Positions 43,576 to 52,301 of a DNA stretch of 53,462 bases are shown piece by piece. The translations under genes and the position numbers were made by a program. The DNA is taken from NCBI GenBank assembly GCA_013334395.1, contig JAAXXS010000006.1, positions 1 to 53,462 on the forward strand. The letters are read 5' to 3'. The stretch is from Holophagaceae bacterium (lineage in GTDB: Bacteria > Acidobacteriota > Holophagae > Holophagales > Holophagaceae). The notes beneath the pieces are model-generated. The model did no database searches. It saw nothing but the letters and a program-made list of their open reading frames with translations, and was not told where the DNA came from. Numbering within the stretch: position 1 is the stretch's first letter; each line of letters starts with the position of its first letter.

Positions 43576-44155
43576 CCTGACTGATCAGCTCCAGGCCTTC
43601 AACGCCGACTTCCCCAAGGTGCGGATGCAGTTCGTTCCCGGCTACGCCCGGGACTTCAAGCGCCTGGTGCTGGAGGGCGCCATCGACTGCGCCATCGTGC
43701 TGGAAGAGCCCTTCCCCTCCAAGACCCTGGCCGTCGAGAAGCTGCGGGACGAGGAGATCCTCATCCTCGCCGCCCCGAAGCACCGCCTGGCCTCCGCCTC
43801 GGGCATCACGGCCCAGGACCTGGTGGGTGAGGCGGTGCTGCTCAAGGCCCTGGGCTGCAGCTACCGCAACCACTTCGAGCGGCAGATCTTCGCGGCGGGA
43901 GCCCACGCGGGCAGCGGCCTGGAGTTCCAGACCGTCGAGACCATCAAGCGCTGTGTGGAAGTGGGCCTCGGCGTCGCCCCCCTGCCCCGCATGGCCGTGG
44001 AGGAGGACCTGCGGACGGGCCGCATCGTGTCCCTGCCCTGGAAGGGCGAGCCCATCCGCATCTCCACGTTCCTGGTGTGGAACCCCCAGCGGCACCTGGG
44101 CTCCGCCGAGAGCGCGTTCCTGCAGCACGTTCGGAGAATGATCCGAGGAGACTAG
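43576..44155 (+). pseudogene. LysR-type regulator remnant lacking the DNA-binding domain
   Basis: The plus-strand frame reads DQLQAFNADFPKVRMQFVPG and continues as a LysR effector-binding domain: CAIVLEEPFPSKTLAVEKL, ILAAPKHRLASASGI, VETIKRCVEVGLGVAPLPR, ending VRRMIRGD. About the first 100 residues (helix-turn-helix and linker) are absent; just upstream is the tail of an opposing gene. An internal ATG at 43619 would give 178 residues but has no ribosome site. The coding quality of the remainder is intact, so the truncation is probably recent, or the fragment is expressed as a ligand-binding domain only. Confidence 0.75.
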
Positions 44156-44179
44156 CTTCGGCCGTGCGTACGGACTGCG

Positions 44180-45637
44180 TCAGCTCCTCAGCGCGTCCAG
44201 CAGCTCGGATAGGGGCATGCTGGCCACGGCGGAGGCGCGGTCGCTCATGGCGAAGGGGAGGATGAGCCGGCCCCCGTGCACGAGGGAGCCGCAGCTGTAG
44301 ACCACGTTGGGGACGTAGCCTTCCCGGTAGGTGCCTTCGGGCTCCAGCAGGGGCGTGCTGAGCCGGCCCAGCACCTTGGTCGGGTCGTGCAGATCCAGCA
44401 GGGCCGCGCCGATGCAGTACTTGCGCATGGGACCGACCCCATGGGTGATGACCAGCCAGCCGGCCTCGGTCTCGATGGGCGAGCCGCAGTTGCCGATCTT
44501 GACGGACTCCCACATCTCCACCGGGCGCAGCAGCGGCCGGGGATCGTTCCAGTAGTGGGGGTTGTCCGAGAACATGATGAAGAGGTTCTCGTCGTCCTGG
44601 CGCGAGAGCATGGCGTAGCTGCCGTCGATGCGCCGGGGGAACAGGGCCATGCCCTTGTTCTGCACGGCGCTGCCGTTCAGGGTGAGCACGCGGAAGTGCA
44701 GGAAATCCTGGGTCTCGATGAGCTGGGGCAGGATGGCGTGGCCGTTGTAGGCGGTGTAGGTGGCGTAGTACATCACGGTGCCATCGTCGTCCACGTGGCG
44801 GACGAAGCGGGCGTCCTCGATGCCGTTGGTCTCGTTGGGCGACACCGGAAAGATGATCCGCTCGCTCATGGCGAGCTTGGGGGAGAAGTTCATCTCGTAG
44901 TTGGAGTCCGCCAGCCACTGGATGCCGCGTAGTGTGCTGGCCAGGCCCTGGGTCACCGGCTGGGTTTCACGCCGCACGCGGGCCACGCTGCGGTTGAGGT
45001 CGCTGCGGGTGAAGCTCTCGCCCAGGGCGTCCATCACCGCGGCGGAGGCGCCGTTCTCAAAGCCCATCTCGTGCAGCTTCACGATGAACAGCTTCCGCCG
45101 GTATTTGGGATTGGGGTTGATCTCCGGCATGTTCACGAAGCGCGACACCGGATCCAGGTCGATCTCGCCCTCGGCGGTGATGAGGCCTGTGCGGAACTCG
45201 ATGGAGGAGATGTGCCCCTCCCCCGTCGCCCGCAGGCTCATGATGAAGCGGAGGGCCCCTGCGGGTACGCCGTCCTGGTCCGGGTGGGGCACCATGGAGG
45301 GGTTGAAGAGGGCTGCGGACTCCAGCGCGTACTCTCCGGAGAAGAGGGCCCCGATGAGCAGCTTCCGGGTGCGGCTCAGGGGCCGCTGGGTGAAGACGCT
45401 GGGCAGCACCCGCTCGTAGTTCGCCAGCAGGGGCGCCTCGAGATCCAGGTGCCGGGCGTCGAACTCCTTGAGCACCGCCCGCAGGTCCCGCTCGGCCTCC
45501 TCCTCGCTGATGGCCAGGGCCCGGCCGATGATGGTGGTGACGCTGTGCGAGCTGCCGGGAATGAAGGGGCGGACGAGCACCCGGGCGCTCTCGGGGACGA
45601 GCGCCAGCTCATGACGGCGGAGCTGGAGGGCGGTCAT
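44180..45637 (-). CDS. GH130-family glycoside phosphorylase/hydrolase (mannoside-type)
   Basis: A 485-residue enzyme with a five-bladed propeller pattern. GH130 members phosphorolyse or hydrolyse beta-mannosides. Recognisable segments: VRPFIPGSSH near the N-terminus (phosphate-binding Arg/His region), RFVNMPEINPNPKYRRKLF, NETNGIEDARFVRHVDDDG with the conserved catalytic-site ED-AR, NKGMALFPRRIDGSYAMLSRQDDEN, and GVGPMRKYCIGAALLDL. The long N-terminal extension and size fit the cytoplasmic phosphorylase-like subgroup without a signal peptide. The ATG overlaps the GT4 stop codon by four bases, so synthesis and breakdown of one mannose-containing glycan are probably coupled. Confidence 0.88.
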   Translation of the reverse strand: MTALQLRRHELALVPESARVLVRPFIPGSSHSVTTIIGRALAISEEEAERDLRAVLKEFDARHLDLEAPLLANYERVLPSVFTQRPLSRTRKLLIGALFSGEYALESAALFNPSMVPHPDQDGVPAGALRFIMSLRATGEGHISSIEFRTGLITAEGEIDLDPVSRFVNMPEINPNPKYRRKLFIVKLHEMGFENGASAAVMDALGESFTRSDLNRSVARVRRETQPVTQGLASTLRGIQWLADSNYEMNFSPKLAMSERIIFPVSPNETNGIEDARFVRHVDDDGTVMYYATYTAYNGHAILPQLIETQDFLHFRVLTLNGSAVQNKGMALFPRRIDGSYAMLSRQDDENLFIMFSDNPHYWNDPRPLLRPVEMWESVKIGNCGSPIETEAGWLVITHGVGPMRKYCIGAALLDLHDPTKVLGRLSTPLLEPEGTYREGYVPNVVYSCGSLVHGGRLILPFAMSDRASAVASMPLSELLDALRS

Positions 45638-47916
45638 GGGGCGGTGCTCACAGGGTGGGCGTTGAGGTGCTCGACCAGGTTCATCTCGGCCAGGGAGAGG
45701 TGGAAGGCCAGCGTGGACTCCGCGCCCTGGTTCTCGCTGACGCGATCCGCGTGCAGGCCGTCGCTGCAGCCGCCGCTGTTAGAGTCGTAGAGGGGGACCC
45801 CGAGGTCGTTCCGCCCCAGGAACCACTCGAAGGCCCGCTTCGCCTCCCGGGACCAGGCCGGATCCTCGGTGGCCCGGTAGGCCTCCAGGCAGGCGGACAC
45901 CATGGCCTGGGCCTCCACCGGCTGCTGGTCGAAGTCAGCGCGGGCACCATCCCGCTCGCAGAAGCCGTTGCTGCCGATGGGCCGGAAGTGACCGGCCTGG
46001 GTCTTCTGGAGAGAGGCCAGCCAGCGCAGGGACTTGAGGCCGACTTCCAGGGCCTCGGGGTGCGGCAGCCACTGGCCGCCAAGAATGAGAGCCTGGCAGA
46101 GGCGGGCGTTGTCATAGGTGGCTATGGGCTCGAACCAGGGCCAGTCCTCGGTGGCGCAGTCGTTCCAGAGCCGCACCAGGCGGTCCGTGAGCGTCCGGCA
46201 GGCCGCCAGCATCCCCGGGTGCTCCGGGAACCGCCCCAGGTATTCGTGCAGACCCAGCAGCGTGAAGGCCCAGGCCCGGGGCGAAGTAAAGCTGTCCACG
46301 GCGGGCAGGCCCCGCTCGAAGAGCTGGGCGGCGAGGCGCTGGTGGCCTTCGTTGAGCGAGCGGCCCGTGGCCGTGCCCAGGGCCCAGAGCGCACGGGCGT
46401 GGCTGTCCTCGCTGCCGGCCTCCTCTAGCCACTGCCGTCCGTGGCTCATGAAGTTGCGGAAGCGGCCCGTATCCATGTTCAGGGCCGCGAAGAGGAAGGC
46501 CAGGTAGGTGGTGGCCAGGTGGCTGAGGTCCTCCCAGGGCGGGCGCCCCCCCAGCTCGTCGAGCATGATGCAGAGGATCAGGGCCCGGGCGTTGTCGTCG
46601 GTGCAGTAGCCCTCGTGGAAGTTGGGCACGTTGAAGACCGCGTGCTGGAAGATGCCGGTGCCGTCGCTCATGCGCACGAGGTGGTTGAGCCGGAGCGGGG
46701 GCAGGTCGTAGGGCCGGCTGGCCAGGGTCCAGCCCGCGAAGGCCTTGCGCGGCGTGGCCTTGCGGTCGGCGCGGGCCCGCTGGAAGGAGTCGACATACTG
46801 CTGGGCCACCGAGGGCCAGATCATGTCGCGCCCCATGCGGTAGGCCTCTTCCCGCGTGGTGCGCAGCAGGTCCGGGTCATCGAGGTAGGTGCAGACCCCG
46901 GCGGCGATGGCGTGGGGATCGCGGAAGGGGACCAGGATGCCCCGGCCGTCGGCCAGCAGCTCCTGGGCGTGCCAGTAGGGCGTGGACACCACGGCCTTGC
47001 CCGCACCGAACACGTAGGCCAGGGTGCCCGAGGTGATCTGCGCCTCGTTGAGGTAGGGGGTCAGGTAGATGTCCGTGGCCCCGATGAACTCCTTGAGGTC
47101 ATCCAGGGACACGAAGCGGTTGTGGAAGATCACGTGCTCCTTGACGCCGCAGGCCTCGGCCAGCCGCTCCAGGCCCAGGCGATAGCTCTCGCCGTCCCGG
47201 GCCACCAGGTGGGGATGGGTGGCCCCCAGCACCAGGTAGACCACGTTCGGGTGCCGCGCCACGATCTCGGGCAGGGCCTCGATGACGTTCTCGATGCCCT
47301 TGCCCGGCCCCAGCAGGCCGAAGGTGAGCAGTACCATGCGGCCATCCACCCCGAACTGCGCCTTGTAGAAGCTGGAGTCGATGTAGGGGAGGTCGGGAAT
47401 GCCGTGGGCGATGACGTCCACCTTGGCATCCGGCACACCGTAGGTCTCCCGCAGGATCTCGGCGCCCTTCTGGGCCATCACCACCAGCCGGTCGCTGCGC
47501 AGGACCAGCTCCTCCATCACCCGCCGCTGGGCCGCGTTGGGGTCCCGCAGCACGGTGTGCAGGGTGGTCACCACGGGCATCCGGACTTCCTTGAGCAGGG
47601 CCAGGAGGTGGCTGCCCGCGGGACCCCCGTAGATGCCGAACTCGTGCTGGACGCACAACACATCCGCATTGTTGAAGTTCAGGAAGTCTGCGGCGCGGCG
47701 GTAGGAATCCAGGTCCTTCTGGGCCAGCTCGAAGCGAACGCGGGGCGGATAGACGTAGCCCTCGAGGCGATCGTTCACGGCGCCGGAGTAGCACAGCGCA
47801 GCGGGCGCCGCCTCGGCCACGGCCTCGCAGAGGTCATGGGTGAAGGTGGCGATGCCGCAGAGGCGCGGCAGGAAGCCGCCCAGGAAGGCGATCCGTTCGG
47901 GCAGAGTGGAGTCCAT
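45634..47916 (-). CDS. GT4 glycosyltransferase fused to C-terminal helical (alpha/alpha-toroid-like) domain
   Basis: A 760-residue two-part protein. Residues about 1-390 are a GT-B glycosyltransferase of family 4: the N-terminal FLGGFLPRLCGIATFTHDL loop, VQHEFGIYGG, the LTFGLLGPGKGIENVIEAL nucleotide-side start, and EAQITSGTLAYVFGAGKAVVSTPYW with the conserved E-x7-E-like region. Residues about 415-755 are all-helical with repeated aromatic/His motifs (DDNARALILCIMLDELGG, SPRAWAFTLLGLHEYLGRF, YDNARLCQALILGG), resembling an (alpha/alpha) toroid glycosidase or epimerase-like domain. It overlaps the GH130 gene. The combination suggests a bifunctional glycan enzyme; the sugar is unproven. Confidence 0.86.
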   Translation of the reverse strand: MDSTLPERIAFLGGFLPRLCGIATFTHDLCEAVAEAAPAALCYSGAVNDRLEGYVYPPRVRFELAQKDLDSYRRAADFLNFNNADVLCVQHEFGIYGGPAGSHLLALLKEVRMPVVTTLHTVLRDPNAAQRRVMEELVLRSDRLVVMAQKGAEILRETYGVPDAKVDVIAHGIPDLPYIDSSFYKAQFGVDGRMVLLTFGLLGPGKGIENVIEALPEIVARHPNVVYLVLGATHPHLVARDGESYRLGLERLAEACGVKEHVIFHNRFVSLDDLKEFIGATDIYLTPYLNEAQITSGTLAYVFGAGKAVVSTPYWHAQELLADGRGILVPFRDPHAIAAGVCTYLDDPDLLRTTREEAYRMGRDMIWPSVAQQYVDSFQRARADRKATPRKAFAGWTLASRPYDLPPLRLNHLVRMSDGTGIFQHAVFNVPNFHEGYCTDDNARALILCIMLDELGGRPPWEDLSHLATTYLAFLFAALNMDTGRFRNFMSHGRQWLEEAGSEDSHARALWALGTATGRSLNEGHQRLAAQLFERGLPAVDSFTSPRAWAFTLLGLHEYLGRFPEHPGMLAACRTLTDRLVRLWNDCATEDWPWFEPIATYDNARLCQALILGGQWLPHPEALEVGLKSLRWLASLQKTQAGHFRPIGSNGFCERDGARADFDQQPVEAQAMVSACLEAYRATEDPAWSREAKRAFEWFLGRNDLGVPLYDSNSGGCSDGLHADRVSENQGAESTLAFHLSLAEMNLVEHLNAHPVSTAP

Positions 47917-48029
47917 CGGCAGTCCCTCCTCATTCGCTGCAACACGTCACAGCGCGCCCAGTTGTCAAACCTCAGGTTACACCCCATGTCTGTTGGATTC
48001 GCGGAGGTGGTCTCTCCTCCCAAGACAGA

Positions 48030-48061
48030 CGAAACGGGCCACCGCAGGGTGGCCCGTTTCG
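48030..48061. terminator. Perfect hairpin with GGGCCACCGCAGGGTGGCCC core
   Basis: Fourteen-base perfect arms (CGAAACGGGCCACC and GGTGGCCCGTTTCG) enclose GCAG. The central 20 bases are identical to the palindrome core behind tRNA-Gln. It lies 34 bases past the DUF2917 stop on the minus strand and upstream of the glycosyltransferase gene, the right place to end DUF2917 transcription. Confidence 0.65.
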
Positions 48062-48094
48062 CCTGATCATTTCTTCAGGATTGAAGCGGGGGAG

Positions 48095-48409
48095 TCACCG
48101 AGACGCTGAGCGCCACTGCCTGAGGAACCCCAGGGACTGCCCTGCCCAGGCGCCTGCGGGCTCATGGCGGACTTCATAGTCGATCAGGTCGATCCAGGTG
48201 CTCTCGTCGATGGCCTGGACGAGGGTCCGGCCGTTCATGTTGAGGACCAAGTCCTCTCCGGGCTGGACCACGAAATCGGAGGAATCACCTTCCAGGGTCA
48301 CCCAGACCTTGGCTTCATAGGGGCTGATGGTCACGCCCTTGGCATCGTCGAGGATGACGCTCTGGCCCGGGTGGAGCAGCAACCGGGGGTTGGACATTCG
48401 GAGATTCAT
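48095..48409 (-). CDS. DUF2917 family small protein
   Basis: A 104-residue protein predicted to be a small beta-sandwich/cupin-like fold: MSNPRLLLHPGQSVILDDA, then KVWVTLEGDSSDFVVQPGED and LVLNMNGRTLVQAIDES. The VWVT-EG-DF-L-PGE pattern is that of DUF2917, a family without known function. The ATG at 48409 follows GGGAGG; an in-frame GTG seven codons earlier is less likely. It stands alone, with a hairpin terminator behind and an AT-rich promoter region ahead (about 48470-48590). Confidence 0.7.
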   Translation of the reverse strand: MNLRMSNPRLLLHPGQSVILDDAKGVTISPYEAKVWVTLEGDSSDFVVQPGEDLVLNMNGRTLVQAIDESTWIDLIDYEVRHEPAGAWAGQSLGFLRQWRSASR

Positions 48410-48600
48410 GGGGGCCTCCCTCAGGGTCACTGGCGTGAGGGGGGCCAGCGGAAATCGGACTCAACGGCTGGAACAGGGTTCGAGTTGTTGTTCCGACAGG
48501 GTCGGCCTCTTATTGATGCGAGTCAAGAGTATGTTTGCTTGTTTTTTCCATGCTTGACCCTTGTCTGTGTAATCTGACTCTAGCGGCAGGCCAGCACTCT

Positions 48601-49428
48601 CTACTTCACGCCATCCCGAATGATTGCGTAGAGATCGTGGGGGCCGAGGCCATTGGCTTCGGCCAGGGCGCGCATCGGCTGATCCACCTTCACCTTCATG
48701 TTCCGCGCTTCCAGCAGCGTCCGGACCTGACCCAGGTCGAGCCGGTATTCCCGGCAGAGCTCGTCCAGCGTCTTGCGGCCCAGCCCCGGCGCCACCTCCT
48801 CGGGCAGCCCCCGAACAGGTGCCTTGGCGAGCTCGGCGGCCTTCATGGCGAGGTGGACCTGCTGGGGCGTCAGTCCGTTCTGCTTGGCGATGTCCTGGAT
48901 CCGCTGCTGCGGCCCCTGGAAGGCGATTCCGCGCGCCTTCAGCAGGGACTGGGCCTTCGCCAGATCGAGGCCGGTCTTCTGGGCGAAGGACTGCAGGGTG
49001 CTCTGCTCCGCGTGGCCGTAGGGCGGCTCACCGTAGGTTCGGCTGCCCTGATCCTTGACATAGAGATTCAGGTCCATGACCCAGCGGAAGGGGGGCCACC
49101 CAAGCAGGGCTCCCGCCGTGAAGAGCCCGGTCAGCAGGACCGAGGCCACGGACTCGGGGGTGATGACTCGCATCTTCCGGGTGTGGTCCCGCAGGTAGGT
49201 GAGGATGGCGGCCCAGTTCAGGACGATGTGCACCACCCCTGCCACCAGGAACAGGAGGCTGAGGAGGATGTGCAGAGATCCCCAGGCTTCCTTGGTCAGC
49301 CCCCAGAGGCGCCACTCGGACCAGAAGGCCACCCGCCCCTGGGGGGTCAGGAAGAGCACGGCCCCGGACGTCACGAGGACGACGAAGGTGAGCAGCGCGG
49401 TGAGGGAGGTGAGTCGACGCAGGTTCAC
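48601..49428 (-). CDS. DUF4405-like membrane protein with duplicated helical C-terminal repeat
   Basis: A 275-residue protein. The first half has three to four membrane segments (LTALLTFVVLVTSGAVLFL, SLHILLSLLFLVAGVVHIVL, SVLLTGLFTAGALLGW) with His and Trp near the segment ends, resembling DUF4405/cytochrome-b-like membrane domains. The soluble second half holds two copies of a helical motif of about 55 residues: TLQSFAQKTGLDLAKAQSLL/ARGI with IQDIAKQNGLTPQQVHLAM, and TLDELCREYRLDLGQVRTLL/ARNM with MRALAEANGLGPHDLYAII. The GTG at 49428 is preferred as it follows TGGAG; an ATG at 49443 lacks a site. Function unknown. Confidence 0.72.
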   Translation of the reverse strand: MNLRRLTSLTALLTFVVLVTSGAVLFLTPQGRVAFWSEWRLWGLTKEAWGSLHILLSLLFLVAGVVHIVLNWAAILTYLRDHTRKMRVITPESVASVLLTGLFTAGALLGWPPFRWVMDLNLYVKDQGSRTYGEPPYGHAEQSTLQSFAQKTGLDLAKAQSLLKARGIAFQGPQQRIQDIAKQNGLTPQQVHLAMKAAELAKAPVRGLPEEVAPGLGRKTLDELCREYRLDLGQVRTLLEARNMKVKVDQPMRALAEANGLGPHDLYAIIRDGVK

Positions 49429-49536
49429 GGGGGCTCCAGGCATGCCCAATTAGGACACTCCGAAGCGGGCGCAGAACCGCCAGCACCCTCAGTGACAGCC
49501 CGTGGGGGCCCACTGACAGATTTCCGGGGCCTGCTG

Positions 49537-50262
49537 TCAGGCGAGGCCGAGCCGGGCCTTGAGACCCGGGGCAGCACCGCGGCTGACCTCCACGGTGAGG
49601 CCGCCCTGGAGCCGGACCGAGGCACGACCATAGTCGCTGGCCTTGATGCTCAGCACGGCCTCCGGGCGCAGGAGCATGTTCCGATGCCCCTTCACCAGGA
49701 CATCCCTGGGAAAGGAGGCTTCGGCCTCGGTGAGGCTCTTCCAGGTGGTCCGGTGCCGTTCGCCCCCCACGAAGGCCCAGACGACCTCGTCCTCCACGAG
49801 GAAGTGGCTGGTGCGCGCCAGCTCCATGAACACGAGTCCCTCGCCCGCTCGGACGGGGTAGCGGAGGGGAGCCGCGGGCCGCTTGGCCGAGGGACTCCCG
49901 GTGCGCCGCTCCCGGACCCGGGCCAGGGCGATGGCAATCCTCTCCGGAGTGGCGGGCTTGAGCAGGTAGTCCAGCGCGGCCGCCTCAAAGGCCCGGACGG
50001 CGTGCTCCGCGAAGGCCGTCACGAAGACGACGGGGAGTGAGCTGGGGAGATCCAGAGCCACTTCCAGCCCGGTAGCTCCGGGCATCTCGATGTCAAGGAA
50101 GGCCGCGTCCGCCTGGCCACCCGCCTCCAGCCACTCGAATACCGCAGGCCCATCCGGAAGCTCCGCCACCACCACACAGCCGGCTTCCCGCAGCAGGCGG
50201 GCGATCCGTTTCCGGTTGTAGGGTTCATCCTCGGCCACGATCACACGCAGGGCATCAGGCAT
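49537..50262 (-). CDS. LytTR-type response regulator
   Basis: A 241-residue regulator. The receiver (about 1-120) has VIVAEDEPYNR, the acceptor Asp in AAFLDIEMPGATG, VFVTAF and LLKPATPERI. A short linker leads to a LytTR DNA-binding domain (about 140-240) with VRAGEGLVFMELARTSHFLV, RTTWKSLTEAEASFP and GHRNMLLRPEAV. It forms a two-component pair with the LytS-like kinase just upstream, whose stop overlaps its start by eight bases. Likely targets are the membrane and outer-membrane genes on either side, but this is inferred from position only. Confidence 0.92.
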   Translation of the reverse strand: MPDALRVIVAEDEPYNRKRIARLLREAGCVVVAELPDGPAVFEWLEAGGQADAAFLDIEMPGATGLEVALDLPSSLPVVFVTAFAEHAVRAFEAAALDYLLKPATPERIAIALARVRERRTGSPSAKRPAAPLRYPVRAGEGLVFMELARTSHFLVEDEVVWAFVGGERHRTTWKSLTEAEASFPRDVLVKGHRNMLLRPEAVLSIKASDYGRASVRLQGGLTVEVSRGAAPGLKARLGLA

Positions 50263-51310
50263 CGGCGCGCTCCAGGATCAGTTCAGCGACCGTCCGTCCG
50301 GCCTCACCGCGCAGCTCAAGATGACTGCGGAACCCATCCAGCAAGTCCAGACGCTTCCGGAGATTGGTGAGCCCTGTGCCGGCGGACTCCTGTGCTTCAA
50401 GGGCCTTGCCTGTGTTTGAGACCCACAGCCTCAGGCGCTCAGGACTCCCGGACAGCCCGATGGTCAGCTCACCGCCTTCACGACAAGGGCCAATGCCATG
50501 CTTGATGGCATTCTCGACCAGGGGTTGCAGCAGCAGGGGCGGGACCTCGGTGTCCTCCAGCCTGGCGTCCCAGTCCCAGGTGACCGAGAGCCGCGCTCCC
50601 AGGCGAATGCGCTCCAGGGCGAGAAACCCCTCCACCAGGCCCCGCTCATCGTCCAGCGAGACGCGGGTGAGGGCCGAGTGGTTCATCAGATTCCGCAGCA
50701 GACCCGCCAGGTTCACCAGGGCGGCCTCCGTGGCCACCCCGTCCTCCCGGGCGAGCTCCGCCAGTCCGCTGAGGGTGTTGAAGAGCACATGCGGGTTCAT
50801 CTGCCCCTGGAGCGCCCGAGCCTGGGCCTCACGGGCCAGCCTGGCCTGGGCGTCCGCTCTCAGCGCCTCCTGGTCTCTGTCCGCCAGAATCCAGCCGGAG
50901 AGCAGCCCGAAGGCCCCACACGAAATCAGCAGGATGAGCATCCGTGGGGGAAGGTTCGGGAACAGGCCCACGGAACGGCTGCCGCCCCGCCCTCCCCGGC
51001 CCCCATGTTCGGGCAGCAGCGCGAGCAGCAGGAGCAGGAGGATCGCGTTCCAGGGCAGAGCCTGCGCCAACCCTCGCGGAAGGGAGGCCACCGGGGCCTC
51101 GTCTCCAGTCCATTGCCAGGGGGCGGCCGCGAGTCCAAGCAGCAGGATGCCGAAGGCAAAGGGCAGCACAAACTCCCCGGCGGAGAGTGACTCGGGCCCC
51201 GCCAGCCAGCGCAGTCCATTCCAGAGCGACCCGAACACCAGCACGGCGCCCCAGGTGCTCGGGCGCCGGAGGCGGGTGGTGACGCTGTCCATCACTTGGT
51301 GGATCTTCAT
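50255..51310 (-). CDS. LytS/YehU-type sensor histidine kinase (His_kinase family)
   Basis: A 351-residue membrane kinase. About four hydrophobic segments lie in residues 20-150, followed by a coiled linker, the phospho-acceptor box QGQMNPHVLFNTLSGLAELA (His in NPHVLFN) and a C-terminal ATPase domain with LVENAIKHGIG and GTGLTNLRKRL. This is the compact kinase class that pairs with LytTR regulators. The downstream regulator overlaps it by eight bases. The stimulus is unknown; no extracellular domain is present. Confidence 0.9.
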   Translation of the reverse strand: MKIHQVMDSVTTRLRRPSTWGAVLVFGSLWNGLRWLAGPESLSAGEFVLPFAFGILLLGLAAAPWQWTGDEAPVASLPRGLAQALPWNAILLLLLLALLPEHGGRGGRGGSRSVGLFPNLPPRMLILLISCGAFGLLSGWILADRDQEALRADAQARLAREAQARALQGQMNPHVLFNTLSGLAELAREDGVATEAALVNLAGLLRNLMNHSALTRVSLDDERGLVEGFLALERIRLGARLSVTWDWDARLEDTEVPPLLLQPLVENAIKHGIGPCREGGELTIGLSGSPERLRLWVSNTGKALEAQESAGTGLTNLRKRLDLLDGFRSHLELRGEAGRTVAELILERADA

Positions 51311-51352
51311 GGCCTCAGTCTAGTTCTGTCCTGTTCACAAGGGATCAAAGCT

Positions 51353-52219
51353 TCAGAAGGAGACGATGGCCTGCAGGCTGCCGCTCCACACCTTGAACTG
51401 GGTCTCTCGCTGACCCCAGGCCAGGTCGCCGCGAATGGCCAAGCGGCTGGTGATGGGGATGTGGCTGCTGGTGCTGACCAGGAATTCCTTGTAGCTCGGA
51501 TAGCTGGTCTGGGCGACGGTGGTGGCAGTCGTGCCCGTGATCCCCGTCCCTGCCCCGTTTCCCCGCCCTCCCCCGCTGTAGGTGGTGCTGGTGTAGGACG
51601 TCCCGCTCGGCTGGAGGGCGTCAATGACACCCCTGCCCCACCCGATGCGGAGGCTGTGCCACCGGCGGAGGTTGTGCGTGCCCCAGCGGAGATCCGCCAG
51701 GCAGCCCGTCTCGGCGTCCCGACCAGGCTGGTAGCGCAGCTGCTGGACCCGCGCCGAAGCGCTCCAGTCCTCCCCCAGCCAGGCCGGACCCGCCTGCAGC
51801 AGGGTGGTGGTGGAGCCATCCCGGAAGCGGTTCCAGGCCGTCTCCAGCCCCATGGACCAAGGTCCCGAGAGCCCGAGGCTGAGGTCGATGTTCCCCCGGA
51901 AGGTGGGGACAAAATCCGCCCCCGTGCCCGTGCCGAGGCTGGCATAGACCCAGCTGCTCTCCCCGAAGGCGTGATCCTTGGCCACGGTGAACAGGGTGCC
52001 CTTCCCTTCGGGACGCTGGGTGCCCACGGCCGAGAAGCTCCAGGGCCCCTGGTCATCCCGGAACCAGGCGCCATTGAGCGTCCAGCCCTTCCAGGTGCCG
52101 GTGCTGTCGGAGTAGTTGTCGGTGAAGGTGCCCACACTCACGCGGGCCGTGGGGCGGGTGGGGGCCTCCTCGGCCATGAGGAGGGAGGCGGCGAACAGCA
52201 GGACAGCGATCCGGATCAT
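51353..52219 (-). CDS. Outer-membrane beta-barrel protein (YaiO-like)
   Basis: A 288-residue predicted barrel. The start at 52219 gives a signal peptide MIRIAVLLFAASLLMAEE; longer upstream frames cross into the spacer. The body alternates polar and hydrophobic residues with aromatic girdles (GWTLNGAWFRD, WVYASLGTGTGADFVP, WSMGLETAWNRF) and ends with AIVSF, the usual terminal Phe. The pattern resembles YaiO-type barrels, though similarity is modest. A Gly/Thr-rich low-complexity loop sits at about residues 210-230 (SGGGRGNGAGTGITGTT). It is upstream of the LytS gene on the same strand, with a 42-base gap. Confidence 0.65.
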   Translation of the reverse strand: MIRIAVLLFAASLLMAEEAPTRPTARVSVGTFTDNYSDSTGTWKGWTLNGAWFRDDQGPWSFSAVGTQRPEGKGTLFTVAKDHAFGESSWVYASLGTGTGADFVPTFRGNIDLSLGLSGPWSMGLETAWNRFRDGSTTTLLQAGPAWLGEDWSASARVQQLRYQPGRDAETGCLADLRWGTHNLRRWHSLRIGWGRGVIDALQPSGTSYTSTTYSGGGRGNGAGTGITGTTATTVAQTSYPSYKEFLVSTSSHIPITSRLAIRGDLAWGQRETQFKVWSGSLQAIVSF

Positions 52220-52301
52220 GGGAGTCCCTTGAGCAGAGGGTTCAGATGCTTGGGAGGGAGGGCGCTGCCGCGTCCTCCCTCCTCGTGCCGATGGCCGTCG
52301 C

